From the NCBI RefSeq assembly GCF_024437735.1, contig NZ_JANFQO010000012.1, positions 123,856 to 187,855 on the forward strand: DNA of 64,000 nucleotides, in the 5' to 3' direction. The number at the start of each line of letters is the position of its first letter. Position 1 is the first letter of the stretch. Under the pieces are notes generated by a model. That model worked only from the letters and a program-made list of their open reading frames with translations. It was not told the DNA's origin and did no database searches. Shown in pieces: positions 34,340 through 42,760 of the stretch. The stretch comes from Tahibacter harae (GTDB lineage: Bacteria; Pseudomonadota; Gammaproteobacteria; Xanthomonadales; Rhodanobacteraceae). The position numbers and the translations under genes are program-made.

Positions 34340-35644
34340 TCATTTTCTGCAATCTTCCACACTGCGCGATTCATCGAGAAAACCCAGGTCCAGCATGCAT
34401 ACCGGCGCGACACCGGGCCGGCCGGAATCGCGGCAGTAGCGGCCTTCGGCCATCAGGATGCGGCGCACCTGGGCCGCGCTGCAGCCGGCGTAGCGCGGAT
34501 CGCGCCAGACCCGCGCGGCGGCGCCGCTGACCACCGCCGCCGCGGCCGAGGTGCGGTCGAATTCGCCGTAATCGCCGGCGCAGGCCGCTGGGTCTGCCGC
34601 GGTGCCGGCCAGGGCGGTGGTGCACAGCGGCGTGTCCTCGCCGGGCTCCGGCGCCGGCGCACCCAGGTCTACGCCGGCGCCGTAGTTGGACTTCCGGGCC
34701 AGGCCGCCGTCGTAGCGGCGCGCTTCCACGGTGATTGCCGTATCCGAGTTGAAAGAGGCCGGCCAGCGCGGCAGGCGCGCGATGTCGCGGCCTTTGTTGC
34801 CGGCGCTGGCGACCAGCAGCAACCCGGCACGGCTGGCCGCCGCCAGCGCATCGCGCAGAGCGGTGCCGTGAAGCGCTTGCAGGCCCAGGCTCATGTTCAC
34901 CACGCGCAGCGGCTGTCCGTCCGTGCCGCGGTATTCGATGGCGCAGTACAGGGCCGCTGCCAGGCGCAGGTCGCCGTCGGCGGCCTCCACCGGTGCGGCG
35001 ATGGAAACCAGATCGCCGACCTCGGCCAGCCCGGCGATGCCGCGGCCGTTCTCGCGCACCGCGGCAATCAGCCCGGCCACGGCAGTGGCATGGCCGCTGG
35101 GCCGCTGCGGCGGCCGGCGCGGACAGCAGTCCTCGCCGCCGCAACCGCCGTCGGCAGCGCGCAGGCGCGGCTGTATCCAGACCAGGGGCGGCAGATCGGG
35201 ATGATCGGCGCGCACCGCGCCGTCGAGCACCGCCACATGCACGCGCGGCGCCGCCCGCGGCGCACGGATCGCAGCCAGCAGCTTGAAGTTGTGCGGTTGC
35301 AGCGGATCCTCGTAGTGCGCGGGGAGGGTGGCAGGCGGCGCCTGCGGCGGCGGCGCGGCGGCCGCGGCACTTGAATTTTCTTCTGGATTTTCAGTGTCGC
35401 CGGCGTCGCCCTGGGCGTCGTACGGTTCGGCGAAGCGCAGGTCCGACGGATCCGGCATCTGCGCTTCATCGTCCGCGCAGCGCGGCAGCGCGGCGGCCGC
35501 CAGCGGCAAGATCGCCGGCAGCGCGTCCTGCGCCCGCGCCGCGGCGGAAAGATCGGCGGCGAACTGGCCGGTCTTCAGCCCCAGCAAGGCCAGCGACAGC
35601 AGCAGCAACCGCCGCTGCGGGCGGCCGGGCAAGTCGCGCAGCAT
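34340..35644 (-). CDS. S8 (subtilisin-like) serine peptidase
   Basis: A 434-aa protein. An N-terminal hydrophobic stretch (RRLLLLSLALLGL, about residues 11-23) serves as signal peptide or anchor. A Pro/Ala-rich prosegment-like region (about 50-125) precedes the peptidase core: Asp141 (VAVLDGAV), His185 (SGHATAVAG), oxyanion Asn283 (ASAGNKG) and Ser366 (RTSAAAAVVSG). The core is small (~270 residues) and has several cysteines (GGCGGEDCC; LCTTAL; ACAGDYG). The GGGAG site 8 nt before the ATG at 35644 sets the start; the longer frame overlaps the small-protein gene. It follows that gene by 61 nt on the same strand, so the two are probably one operon with the peptidase acting on or with the small protein (inference). 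Confidence 0.9.
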   Translation of the reverse strand: MLRDLPGRPQRRLLLLSLALLGLKTGQFAADLSAAARAQDALPAILPLAAAALPRCADDEAQMPDPSDLRFAEPYDAQGDAGDTENPEENSSAAAAAPPPQAPPATLPAHYEDPLQPHNFKLLAAIRAPRAAPRVHVAVLDGAVRADHPDLPPLVWIQPRLRAADGGCGGEDCCPRRPPQRPSGHATAVAGLIAAVRENGRGIAGLAEVGDLVSIAAPVEAADGDLRLAAALYCAIEYRGTDGQPLRVVNMSLGLQALHGTALRDALAAASRAGLLLVASAGNKGRDIARLPRWPASFNSDTAITVEARRYDGGLARKSNYGAGVDLGAPAPEPGEDTPLCTTALAGTAADPAACAGDYGEFDRTSAAAAVVSGAAARVWRDPRYAGCSAAQVRRILMAEGRYCRDSGRPGVAPVCMLDLGFLDESRSVEDCRK

Positions 35645-35705
35645 GACACTCGCTCCCCTGTGCGGTGCACGGGCGCCGGATGCGGCGCCCGTTTTCAGGC
35701 CGGCC

Positions 35706-36125
35706 TCAGTTGGTATCGCCGGTCCAGCTGCCGTCGTCCGGATCGCCGCCGCCGCCGCCGACCGCGCCGCTGACATAGACGTGCAGGTAGATCCCGCGGT
35801 CGGACGGATTGCCGGTCAGGCTCATGCAGAAGCTGCGTTCGATATAGGTCTGCTCCTCCTCGACGATCGGGCCGAGCGTATAGATGTTGCCGGTGATGTT
35901 GTCGTAGGCGGCGTTGTAAGCCACGTTGGTCGCGTTCTTCCAGATGTTCACATAGTCCGCGTTGGCCGAGTCCATGTTGAGACTCTTGATGTACTTCTCG
36001 CCGCTGACGGGAAGCGTGTCCAGTTCGATCGTCATTACATCGTCCTCCGCTGCCGCGACGATATCGGTCAGCGTAATGCTGTGGTGGATGGCGAATTCTT
36101 TCAGTTCGAAATCGGTCAGTGCCAT
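35706..36125 (-). CDS. Small acidic protein, operon partner of the subtilase
   Basis: A 139-aa acidic protein without signal peptide, starting MALTDFELKEFAIHHSITLT, with a conserved-looking body (ANADYVNIWKNATNVAYNAA; NIYTLGPIVEEEQTYIERSF) and a glycine/aspartate tail (SGAVGGGGGDPDDGSW). The short leader-like start, compact body and Gly-rich acidic tail recall secreted or peptidase-processed small proteins, but no family was recognised. AGGGGA 7 nt before the ATG at 36125 sets the start. It is the first gene before the S8 peptidase (61 nt), and a 16-bp tandem repeat lies ~115 nt upstream of it. It might be a substrate, inhibitor or cargo of the peptidase. Confidence 0.68.
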   Translation of the reverse strand: MALTDFELKEFAIHHSITLTDIVAAAEDDVMTIELDTLPVSGEKYIKSLNMDSANADYVNIWKNATNVAYNAAYDNITGNIYTLGPIVEEEQTYIERSFCMSLTGNPSDRGIYLHVYVSGAVGGGGGDPDDGSWTGDTN

Positions 36126-36241
36126 GACAGTCCCCTGATCTTGCCGTTGATAGGTCGATTGCACGGGAAGCGTTTCCCGCAGCATTCAAGTGCATCGCGG
36201 ATGCGGGTTATCGCACCTGGCCCGAAAAAGCGCGGCAGGCG

Positions 36242-36337
36242 GGATTGGCTGCTGACAGGATTGGCTGCTGACAGGATTGGCTGCTGACAGGATTGGCTGC
36301 TGGCGGGATTAGCCGCCGACGGGATTAGCTACCGACA
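36242..36337. repeat. 16-bp tandem repeat, about six units
   Basis: The unit GGATTGGCTGCTGACA occurs three times exactly, then in degenerating form (GGATTGGCTGCTGGCG, GGATTAGCCGCCGACG, GGATTAGCTACCGACA). It lies upstream of the small acidic protein/subtilase operon and could vary in copy number. Confidence 0.9.
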
Positions 36338-36514
36338 GGATCGATTGGGTGAAAGCGGCGGGACGGGCGCGGGTGGTGGCGCCGAGGTCCGGCACGGTGG
36401 AATGTCCGGGCGTTTCCGGAATCGGCCTCGTGCGAGGTCCGCAGCGGACGGCCCGCGATACGCAAGAACTGCGGCGCGCGGAACTCCACGATCCACCGGG
36501 GGAATGCGGAAACT

Positions 36515-36713
36515 CCCTCTCCCCCGGCTGCGCCGCGGGAGAGGGCCGGGGCGGGGGCGACGATCAACGCGCCTCGCCGCTTGGATTTTCGCGGAATTAT
36601 TCAACGCGCTAAGAACTGGCTACAACCGGAATTCTTCGCAATCTGAAGCTTCGCCCCCTCACCCAACCCTCTCTCCCCCAAGCGCGTGAACGCGCTTGGG
36701 GGAGAGGGCTTTT
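36515..36713 (+). repeat. Interspersed hairpin-ended element, copy 1
   Basis: About 200 bp. The left end is a hairpin CCCTCTCCCCCGG ... CCGCGGGAGAGGG followed by GGGGGCGACGATCAACGCGCC. The core contains TTGGATTTTCGCGGAATTATTCAA. The right end is TTCGCCCCCTCACCC and a 16-bp perfect hairpin CTCTCCCCCAAGCGCG (36671-36686) / CGCGCTTGGGGGAGAG (36691-36706) followed by GGCTTTT. The right arm mirrors the left arm, giving terminal inverted repeats of about 50 bp. No ORF is inside. Confidence 0.8.
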
Positions 36714-36764
36714 CCAGGCTCCGGATACAGGGCGTGACGTGCTGAATCCTGAATCTCCAAGTCC

Positions 36765-36835
36765 GAGTCTCGAAGTCCGAACCTCGAACCTCGAACCTCG
36801 AACCTCGAATGCCGAATGCCGAATGCCGAATCCCC
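36765..36835. repeat. Degenerate 7-bp satellite array
   Basis: Consecutive 7-mers drift along the tract: AGTCCGA, ACCTCGA (about four copies), then ATGCCGA (three copies). The period and CGA ending match the GATTCGA array at 45.8 kb, and both arrays adjoin a copy of the hairpin element. The rest of 36126-36926 holds no supported gene. Confidence 0.65.
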
Positions 36836-36926
36836 AGCGCAACACACACCCCGGAATTCGCAACCAGCCAGACACCATCGCCCCACCACCCGCACACCCC
36901 AACCACAGCCCGCGCGCCGCCACGCC

Positions 36927-39900
36927 CTACCAGCCCCAGGCCTCCACCCCGGCCCACAACGCGGGACTGGCCTGCGGATAGCGCTGCAGGAAACGCAGCT
37001 GCGCCTGGCGCAGTGCCTGGGCGGGGCGGCGGGCGCTGAGTGCGGGGTCGGCGTAGAAGTCGGTCATCAGTTCGGGCATCACGCCGTCCTGCACCGGCCA
37101 CAGGGTGGCGACGACATGGCGGGCGCCGGCCTGCAGGAAGGCGTGGGCGACGCCGGCGCTGCCTTCGTCGCCGATGGCGCGGCCCACGGCGGTATCGCAG
37201 GCGCCGAGCACGACCAGGCGGGCGTCCAGGCGGCCGGCGCCTATGCGGCGGCTGGAGAGGAATCCGTCCGCGCTCCTGCCTTGCGCATCGAACAGCGACA
37301 GCACCAGCCCGGAGCCGCTGATGCCGGCGCGGCCGTCCACGCCGTGCGTGGCAAAGTGCAGCAGGTCGAACGATCCCATGTTCACCTCCTGCAGCGCGGG
37401 CAGGCTGGCGTCCAGGCCCTGCAGCACGGTGCTGTGCGCGGCGCCGAGGCGGTACTGTACGCGCTGCACTTCGTCACGGCTGCCGCGCAGGCGGCTGATG
37501 CCGTTGCGCAGCACCGGCGCCGCGGCGATGTATTCGACCTCCGGCGCCACGCCCAGGCGCGGATCGTCGCGGGTGTAGACCGGATCGCCGACCAGCAGGG
37601 CGCGGTAGTCGGCGCGCAGGGCCGGCGGCGGCGGCCGCAGCAGCAGCCAGGCCGCCGGCAGCAGGCTGATCTCGTGCTGCTGCAGCAGATAGCCGCCGGC
37701 GGGCGGGCGCAGCGCGGCGAAGGGCAGCGCATCCAGCGACGCATCGGCGACGACGAATACGCGCGGCGTCTTCAGCAACGGCGCCAGCGGCTGCCACAGC
37801 AGGCCATGGGCATGCTCCAGGGCCGCCGCCGCCGCGGTGGTATCGCTGCCGGCCAGGGCGGCGCGCACTTCGCGCACGGCCTGGCCCAGTTCGTTCTCGT
37901 CGGCCAGGGGTACCGCATGCAGCCTGTCGCGGCTTAGCACCCAGGCGTAGCTTTGCTGCGGCAGCTGGCGATAGACGACCAGGCTCGCCTCCGCCGGCAG
38001 CGCCTGCTGCAGATCGGCGACGGCCAAGTCGGCGCGCCGGCCGCCCGGCGGCGGCAGCGCGGCGCTTTCCTGTGCGGCAGCGTCGGCGCTGCGCAGCGCG
38101 GCTTCGGCGGCGCGGATCTGCACATCCAGTTCGGCCAGCCGCGCCGGCGTGGCGCGGTCCTCCTGCAATTTCCAGCGCGCCAGTCCCAGTTCGGCCAGGC
38201 GTGCCAGATGTTGTTCGCGCTCGGCCGTGGCCAGCGGCGGCGCCGGCGCGGCATCGAGACGTTCGCGCAGGCTGCGCGCGCGCAGGCGTTCGCTCAGCAC
38301 CAGGGCTTCGGCGGCACGGGCCGGCCCGGCGCCGTCGGATTCCAGCAGCAGGGCGAGCAGGCCGCGCTGGGCTTCGCGCTGGGTGGCGAGGAAGATCGCG
38401 CGCAGCTCCAGGTCGTAGACGTAGGAGCCGGCGTTCTCGATCGCCGCCAGCGCCTCGCGGTAGGCCTGTTCCGCCGCGGCCTTGCGGCCCTGGGCGCGCA
38501 GTGCGGCGGCGATCAGGTTGCGCGCTTCCAGGGCGAAGACCTGGCCCAGACGGCCGTGCTGCAAGGTGGCCGCGGCGAGCCGGCGTGCCGCGGCCGGCTC
38601 GTTCCGCGCCATTTTCACTTGTGCAAGTTCCAGCCGCGCCTGGTCCAGCGTGCTGTATTGCTCCAGCTTGCGCGCCAGCGCCTCGGCCTGGCGCGCCGAT
38701 TCGCCGGCGCCGGCGAGATCGCCGCTGCGCCGCTGCACGCGCGCAGTGCGCAGCCACACATCGGCCAGCACGGCCGGATCGGCGTCCACGGCGGCGATTT
38801 CCGCCGCCTCGCGCGCGGAGGCGCGGGCGGCGTCGAACTGTTGCTCGGCCAACTGGGCTTCGGCCAGGCGCGACAAGGTCTTGGCCATATCGCTGCGGCG
38901 GCCGGCCTGGCGTTGCAGTTCCAGCGCCTGCTGCATCAGGTCTATCGCCCGGGCGGGCTCGCCCAGCACGAGCTGCACATGGCCGCGGTGGCGCAGGGTG
39001 CGCGCCTCGCCGGCACGGTCGTTGGCGCTGCGATAGGCCGCGCCGGATTGCTCGAAGCCGCGCAGGGCCTGGGAATAGCGGCCGCGGGCGAAGTCGGTCA
39101 GGGCCAGGTTCTGCAGCGGATCGGCGCTGCCGGCCTGGTCGTCGAACTGGCGCCGCCGGGCGATGGCCTGGCTGAACAGATCCGCCGCACGGCTCGCATC
39201 GCCCAGCAGCAGGTAGGCGCCGCCGAGATTGTTCAGCGCCGTGGCGATGCGCATTTCATCGCCGCTGGCCAGGGATAAAGCCAGCGCTTCCTCGTAGCAG
39301 GTACGTGCGGACTGCAGGCTGTCGCGCAGGACGCCGGTCAGGCAGAGATTATTCTGGATCACCGCGCGCAGCAGGTTGTCGTCCACGCCGTCCAGCACGG
39401 CCAGTGCCTGGCGCAGCGGCGCGCGGCTCAGGCGCCCGTCGCCCAGGGCATTGTGGTGCATGGCCAGGTTGTTCAGCGCCGAGGCTTCGCCACGGCGGTC
39501 GGACGAGCGCCGCCACAGCGGCAGCACCTGTTCCAGCGCGGCGACGGCCTCGGCGCGGCGCTGCTGGCGTGCGAGCACGCGCTCCAGCACGCCGACGCAG
39601 CGCAGCAGTCCGGCCTCGTCGCCGGCCTCGCGCCGCGCTGCGCACAGAGACTGCAGCATGCGCGCGGTCTCCGGCTCACGCACCCGGCGTGGATCGGCGA
39701 AGCGCTGGGCGATCTCGGCCGCGGCCAGGTCCAGGCCGAACGCGCGGCTGGCGGCGCTGTCGCTCAGATCCACGTTCTCCAGCCGCACCTTCACCGTGGC
39801 CGGCGGAGAACCCAGCCGCGGCGCGCGCAGTTCCAGCTGCAGGCCGGCTTCAGCCGCGGCCACGGCCAGGCGCAGGCTGCCCCAGCGCAGGATGTCGTCA

Positions 39901-40160
39901 TCCTCGGCCGGCCAGCGCTGGGCCTGGCCGACCAGGGCGGCGGCCGCGTCCACGCCCTGCTCGTCCACCTGTACGCGCAGAGCCTGGCCGGGGCTGACGG
40001 CCAGCGGCAAGCGCAGGGTCTGGCCCGGCGCGAGCGTCAGCGCCGCGGTCTCGCCGGGCACCAGCGCGGCGGGTTCGGCCGGCGCGGCCAGCGGCAGCAG
40101 GCTGGCGCAGAACAGCAGCAGTGCGGCCAGTGGACGGGCCTGGGACGGGGCGGGCGGCAT
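36927..40160 (-). CDS. Secreted TPR-CHAT protein (caspase-like peptidase domain)
   Basis: A 1077-aa protein with a signal peptide (MPPAPSQARPLAALLLFCAS, then LLPLAAPAEPAA). A beta-rich N-terminal domain (about 30-140) precedes ~10 TPR units (about 165-640: EASALNNLAMHHNALGDGRL; ATALNNLGGAYLLLGDASRA; LRHRGHVQLVLGEPARAIDL). The C-terminal CHAT domain (about 770-1077) has the dyad LLHFATHGVDG (His939) and VVLGACDTAVG (Cys988), then GARHVVATLWPV. CHAT domains are caspase-like peptidases; the type case activates gasdermins. Here the whole protein is predicted to be exported, an unusual location. The start at 40160 is chosen for its signal peptide; the longer frame overlaps YajQ. It is divergent from yajQ. 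Confidence 0.9.
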   Translation of the reverse strand: MPPAPSQARPLAALLLFCASLLPLAAPAEPAALVPGETAALTLAPGQTLRLPLAVSPGQALRVQVDEQGVDAAAALVGQAQRWPAEDDDILRWGSLRLAVAAAEAGLQLELRAPRLGSPPATVKVRLENVDLSDSAASRAFGLDLAAAEIAQRFADPRRVREPETARMLQSLCAARREAGDEAGLLRCVGVLERVLARQQRRAEAVAALEQVLPLWRRSSDRRGEASALNNLAMHHNALGDGRLSRAPLRQALAVLDGVDDNLLRAVIQNNLCLTGVLRDSLQSARTCYEEALALSLASGDEMRIATALNNLGGAYLLLGDASRAADLFSQAIARRRQFDDQAGSADPLQNLALTDFARGRYSQALRGFEQSGAAYRSANDRAGEARTLRHRGHVQLVLGEPARAIDLMQQALELQRQAGRRSDMAKTLSRLAEAQLAEQQFDAARASAREAAEIAAVDADPAVLADVWLRTARVQRRSGDLAGAGESARQAEALARKLEQYSTLDQARLELAQVKMARNEPAAARRLAAATLQHGRLGQVFALEARNLIAAALRAQGRKAAAEQAYREALAAIENAGSYVYDLELRAIFLATQREAQRGLLALLLESDGAGPARAAEALVLSERLRARSLRERLDAAPAPPLATAEREQHLARLAELGLARWKLQEDRATPARLAELDVQIRAAEAALRSADAAAQESAALPPPGGRRADLAVADLQQALPAEASLVVYRQLPQQSYAWVLSRDRLHAVPLADENELGQAVREVRAALAGSDTTAAAAALEHAHGLLWQPLAPLLKTPRVFVVADASLDALPFAALRPPAGGYLLQQHEISLLPAAWLLLRPPPPALRADYRALLVGDPVYTRDDPRLGVAPEVEYIAAAPVLRNGISRLRGSRDEVQRVQYRLGAAHSTVLQGLDASLPALQEVNMGSFDLLHFATHGVDGRAGISGSGLVLSLFDAQGRSADGFLSSRRIGAGRLDARLVVLGACDTAVGRAIGDEGSAGVAHAFLQAGARHVVATLWPVQDGVMPELMTDFYADPALSARRPAQALRQAQLRFLQRYPQASPALWAGVEAWGW

Positions 40161-40272
40161 GCGTCTTCCGTGGGCGGCGGCGAAGCCGCAGTTTCCCACA
40201 GCACGGCCCCGCTGCAGCGGCTGCAACGCGGCGCAGCATGAGTCGGCCGTCAACCCGGCTAGAATCCGGCCC

Positions 40273-40758
40273 ATGCCATCCTTCGACATTGTTTCCAAAC
40301 TCGACCAGCACGAAGTCGCCAACGCCGTCGACCAGGCCAACCGCGAGCTGGACAAGCGCTTCGACTTCCGCGGTGCCAACGCCAGCGCCGAGCTGGCCGA
40401 CGGCATCGTCACGCTCAAGGCCGATGCCGAATTCCGCCTCAAGCAGATGCAGGAAATCCTGCTCCAGCGCCTGGTCGCGCGCGGCATCGACATCCGCTGC
40501 GCCGACATCGGCGAGGCCGAGGTCAATCTTTCCGCCGCGCGCCAGAAGGTCACCCTCAAGCAGGGCATAGACCAGGCCCTGGGCAAGAAGATCGTCAAGC
40601 TGCTCAAGGACGCCGGCCTCAAGGTGCAGGCGCAGATCCAGGGCGACCAGTTGCGCGTCAGCGGCAAGAAGCGCGACGACCTGCAGGTGGCCATCGCCTT
40701 CCTGCGCAAGAGCCCGGACATCGACATGCCGCTGCAGTACGAAAATTTCCGCGACTGA
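40273..40758 (+). CDS. yajQ: YajQ family nucleotide-binding protein
   Basis: A 161-aa cytoplasmic protein of two ferredoxin-like folds. MPSFDIVSKLDQHEVANAVD, then QANRELDKRFDFRG and the C-terminal SPDIDMPLQYENFRD, are hallmark YajQ sequences, and the length matches. In Xanthomonas a YajQ protein binds cyclic di-GMP and acts with a transcription factor in virulence; whether this one does is inference. It is the first of three tightly packed plus-strand genes (4-nt gap to arfB, then a GTGA overlap), and the window also encodes a diguanylate cyclase at 52-53 kb. The upstream open frame is a shadow of the CHAT gene. Confidence 0.96.
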   Translation: MPSFDIVSKLDQHEVANAVDQANRELDKRFDFRGANASAELADGIVTLKADAEFRLKQMQEILLQRLVARGIDIRCADIGEAEVNLSAARQKVTLKQGIDQALGKKIVKLLKDAGLKVQAQIQGDQLRVSGKKRDDLQVAIAFLRKSPDIDMPLQYENFRD

Positions 40759-40762
40759 GGCC

Positions 40763-41185
40763 ATGCTCGAAGTCACTCCGCAAATCCGCATCGGCGACGA
40801 CGAACTGAGCGAAAGCTTCGTGCGTTCCTCCGGCCCCGGCGGGCAGAACGTCAACAAGGTGGCCAGCGCGGTCGAACTGCGCTTTGACGTGGCCCATTCG
40901 CCCTCGCTGCCCGATGCCGTGCGCGCCCGCCTGCTGGCCCGGCGCGACCGCCGCCTCACCGACGAAGGCGTGCTGGTGATTTCCGCCAGCCGCTTCCGCG
41001 ACCAGGGCCGCAACCGCGAGGATGCGCGCGCGCGCCTGGCCGAGATCATCCGCGCCGCCACCGTAGTGGCGAAGAAGCGCATCGCGACCAAGCCGACCAA
41101 GGGCTCGCAGGAACGCCGCCTGCAGGAAAAGAAGACCCGCGCCTCGCACAAGCGCGGCCGCGCCAAGAACTGGAAAGACGAGTGA
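40763..41185 (+). CDS. arfB: Alternative ribosome-rescue factor ArfB
   Basis: A 140-aa peptidyl-tRNA hydrolase that frees stalled ribosomes lacking a stop codon. The catalytic GGQ is in RSSGPGGQNVNKVASAVELR (about residues 21-40), the class-I release-factor motif. The basic C-terminal tail (ATKPTKGSQERRLQEKKTRA, then SHKRGRAKNWKDE) is the part that enters the empty mRNA channel. The length equals E. coli ArfB/YaeJ (140 aa). It lies 4 nt after yajQ and overlaps the following acyltransferase gene by GTGA, so the three are co-translated. Confidence 0.96.
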   Translation: MLEVTPQIRIGDDELSESFVRSSGPGGQNVNKVASAVELRFDVAHSPSLPDAVRARLLARRDRRLTDEGVLVISASRFRDQGRNREDARARLAEIIRAATVVAKKRIATKPTKGSQERRLQEKKTRASHKRGRAKNWKDE

Positions 41186-41778
41186 GCCCGGCGTTCCGTC
41201 CCGAACAGCTGTCGGCGCAGATGCCGCTGGCGCCGCGCAACTGGTATCGCCGCTTCTTCACCTGGCTGCTGGGTGTGTGCGGCTGGAAGCTGGTCGGCGA
41301 ATTCCCCAACCTGCCCAAGCTGGTCTTCGTCGCCGCACCGCATTCGTCCTGGTGGGACGGCGTCTGGGGCCTGATGTTCAAGGCCGCGATCGGCCTGGAC
41401 GCCTCGTTCATGGCCAAGAAGGAATTGTTCTTCTGGCCGCTGGGCTGGCTGCTGCGCCGCATGGGCGGCATCCCCATCGAACGCAGCGCGGCCCACGGCG
41501 TGGTCGAGCAGATGGTCGCGCGCTTCGACGAACGCGAACGGCTGTGGCTGGGCATTGCCGCCGAAGGCACGCGCAAGGCAGTCACAAAGTGGAAATCGGG
41601 ATTCTGGCAGATCGCCCACGAGGCCAAGGTGCCGGTGTTCACGGTGTATTTCCACTACCCGGAAAAGACCATAGGCCTGGGGCCGGTATTCCAGCTCAGC
41701 GACGACCGCGAGGCGGATATCGCGCGCATCCGCGAGTTCTACCGGCCTTGGCAGGGGAAGCGGCGCGGGGCGTTTTGA
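41182..41778 (+). CDS. PlsC-type 1-acyl-sn-glycerol-3-phosphate acyltransferase family protein
   Basis: A 198-aa membrane-associated acyltransferase. The HX4D motif is HSSWWD (His54, Asp59); the glycerol-phosphate site EGTR is at 128-131 (AAEGTRKAVTKWKSGFWQIA). Other family blocks are ASFMAKKELFFWPLGWLLRR and GGIPIERS. The start is a GTG overlapping the arfB stop. It is shorter than true PlsC (245 aa) and resembles the small PlsC-like lysophospholipid acyltransferases, so the acceptor may be a lysophospholipid other than LPA. A copy of the interspersed element follows downstream. Confidence 0.9.
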   Translation: MSPAFRPEQLSAQMPLAPRNWYRRFFTWLLGVCGWKLVGEFPNLPKLVFVAAPHSSWWDGVWGLMFKAAIGLDASFMAKKELFFWPLGWLLRRMGGIPIERSAAHGVVEQMVARFDERERLWLGIAAEGTRKAVTKWKSGFWQIAHEAKVPVFTVYFHYPEKTIGLGPVFQLSDDREADIARIREFYRPWQGKRRGAF

Positions 41779-41858
41779 GCCGGGGTTCGGGCGTCGGGGT
41801 CGAGGTCGAGATTGGGGATTGGGACTCAGCGGTCGGGATCCGGATTCACTCCTCTGCT

Positions 41859-42047
41859 CCCGCTCCCCCAAGCTCGCCTGGGGGAGCGGGCCGGGGTGAG
41901 GGGGCCACGCTCAATCCGCCCCTCCGTTGAATTTTCGCCTGAATATCCAACACACGGAGAGCCGGCAAAATCCTGACTCTTTCGCGAACTGACGCGCTGC
42001 CACCTCACCCAACCCGCTCCCCAAGCGAGCTTGGAGGACAGGGCTTT
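41859..42047 (+). repeat. Interspersed hairpin-ended element, copy 2
   Basis: The left hairpin is CCCGCTCCCCCAAGC ... GCCTGGGGGAGCGGG, then CCGGGGTGAGGGGGCCACG. The core is TTGAATTTTCGCCTGAATATCC, and the right side is GAACTGACGCGCTGCCACC and TCACCCAACCCGCTCCCCAAGC with a decayed hairpin. Orientation is the same as in copies 1 and 3. The flanks (41780-41850) hold degenerate GGTCGAG/GATTGGG heptamer-like words. No other gene lies in 41779-42256. Confidence 0.75.
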
Positions 42048-42256
42048 CCAGGCTGCGGCTCAGGCGCAGGGCTCGCGATTGGATCCGGGATCGAGATGCG
42101 GGCCCAGCGCATTCGGCGAACTCCCCCTTCCCGATTTCTACGCGCAATCCGGAATGCGAATGTCCGGCATCAGATCGCAACCGGAAGCGCGATTCCCGAA
42201 GCGCCAGTCCCGGCCTCGTAGCACTACTGTCACGAAGCCAGCCCACACTGGCCGCC

Positions 42257-42721
42257 ATGGCCAACCTGCTGCTCCTCGCCCTGCTCTGCCTCACCCTCGC
42301 CGGCTTCGCCTGCGCGGCGGCCTGGAGCCGCGACGAGGCCGGCCATGCCAGGCGCTGGGATGCGGCCTTTGCCTTCGTGCTCGGCGCCGCGGCGCTGGAG
42401 CTGGTATTGCTGGCTTCGCCGCTGAGCCTGATGTTCCCCCTGCCGGCCCTGCTGGGCCTGCCGCTGCCCATGCTGGTAGGTCCGTTCTGGTGGCGCGCGC
42501 GGCACCAGCGCCTGCACTGGTCCTGGCGGCGCTGGGTATTCCAGCTGATTCCGGGCGCGGCCCTGTTGCTGTCCACCGTACTGACCACGCTGCAGGGCGG
42601 CTGGCCGCCGCTGGAACTGCCCGGCGTCGGCGTGGTGGTGACCGCGGCCCTGCTCAATCTCGCCGCCGGCGCGCTGCGCTGGCCGCAGCGCGCGGGGTTG
42701 CTGCGCAAGCGCTGGAGCTGA
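42257..42721 (+). CDS. Small hypothetical membrane protein with four transmembrane helices
   Basis: A 154-aa hydrophobic protein starting MANLLLLALLCLTLAGFACA. Four helices are visible, roughly residues 2-22, 37-58, 60-76 and 92-112, with a fifth weaker one at about 122-140, and a positively charged C-terminus (RWPQRAGLLRKRWS). No family is recognised. It lies alone between the hairpin element and the tandem duplication upstream of the beta-helix gene. The start is supported by a Met followed directly by the first helix; no good ribosome binding site was seen. Confidence 0.6.
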   Translation: MANLLLLALLCLTLAGFACAAAWSRDEAGHARRWDAAFAFVLGAAALELVLLASPLSLMFPLPALLGLPLPMLVGPFWWRARHQRLHWSWRRWVFQLIPGAALLLSTVLTTLQGGWPPLELPGVGVVVTAALLNLAAGALRWPQRAGLLRKRWS

Positions 42722-42760
42722 GGCGGCCGCCGCGGAAACGCTTCCATCTCGCGGCATCAT

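Noticed and set aside
40161..40727. Extension of the CHAT gene upstream to 40727
   Set aside because: It would run antisense through yajQ and bury the evident signal peptide at 40160.
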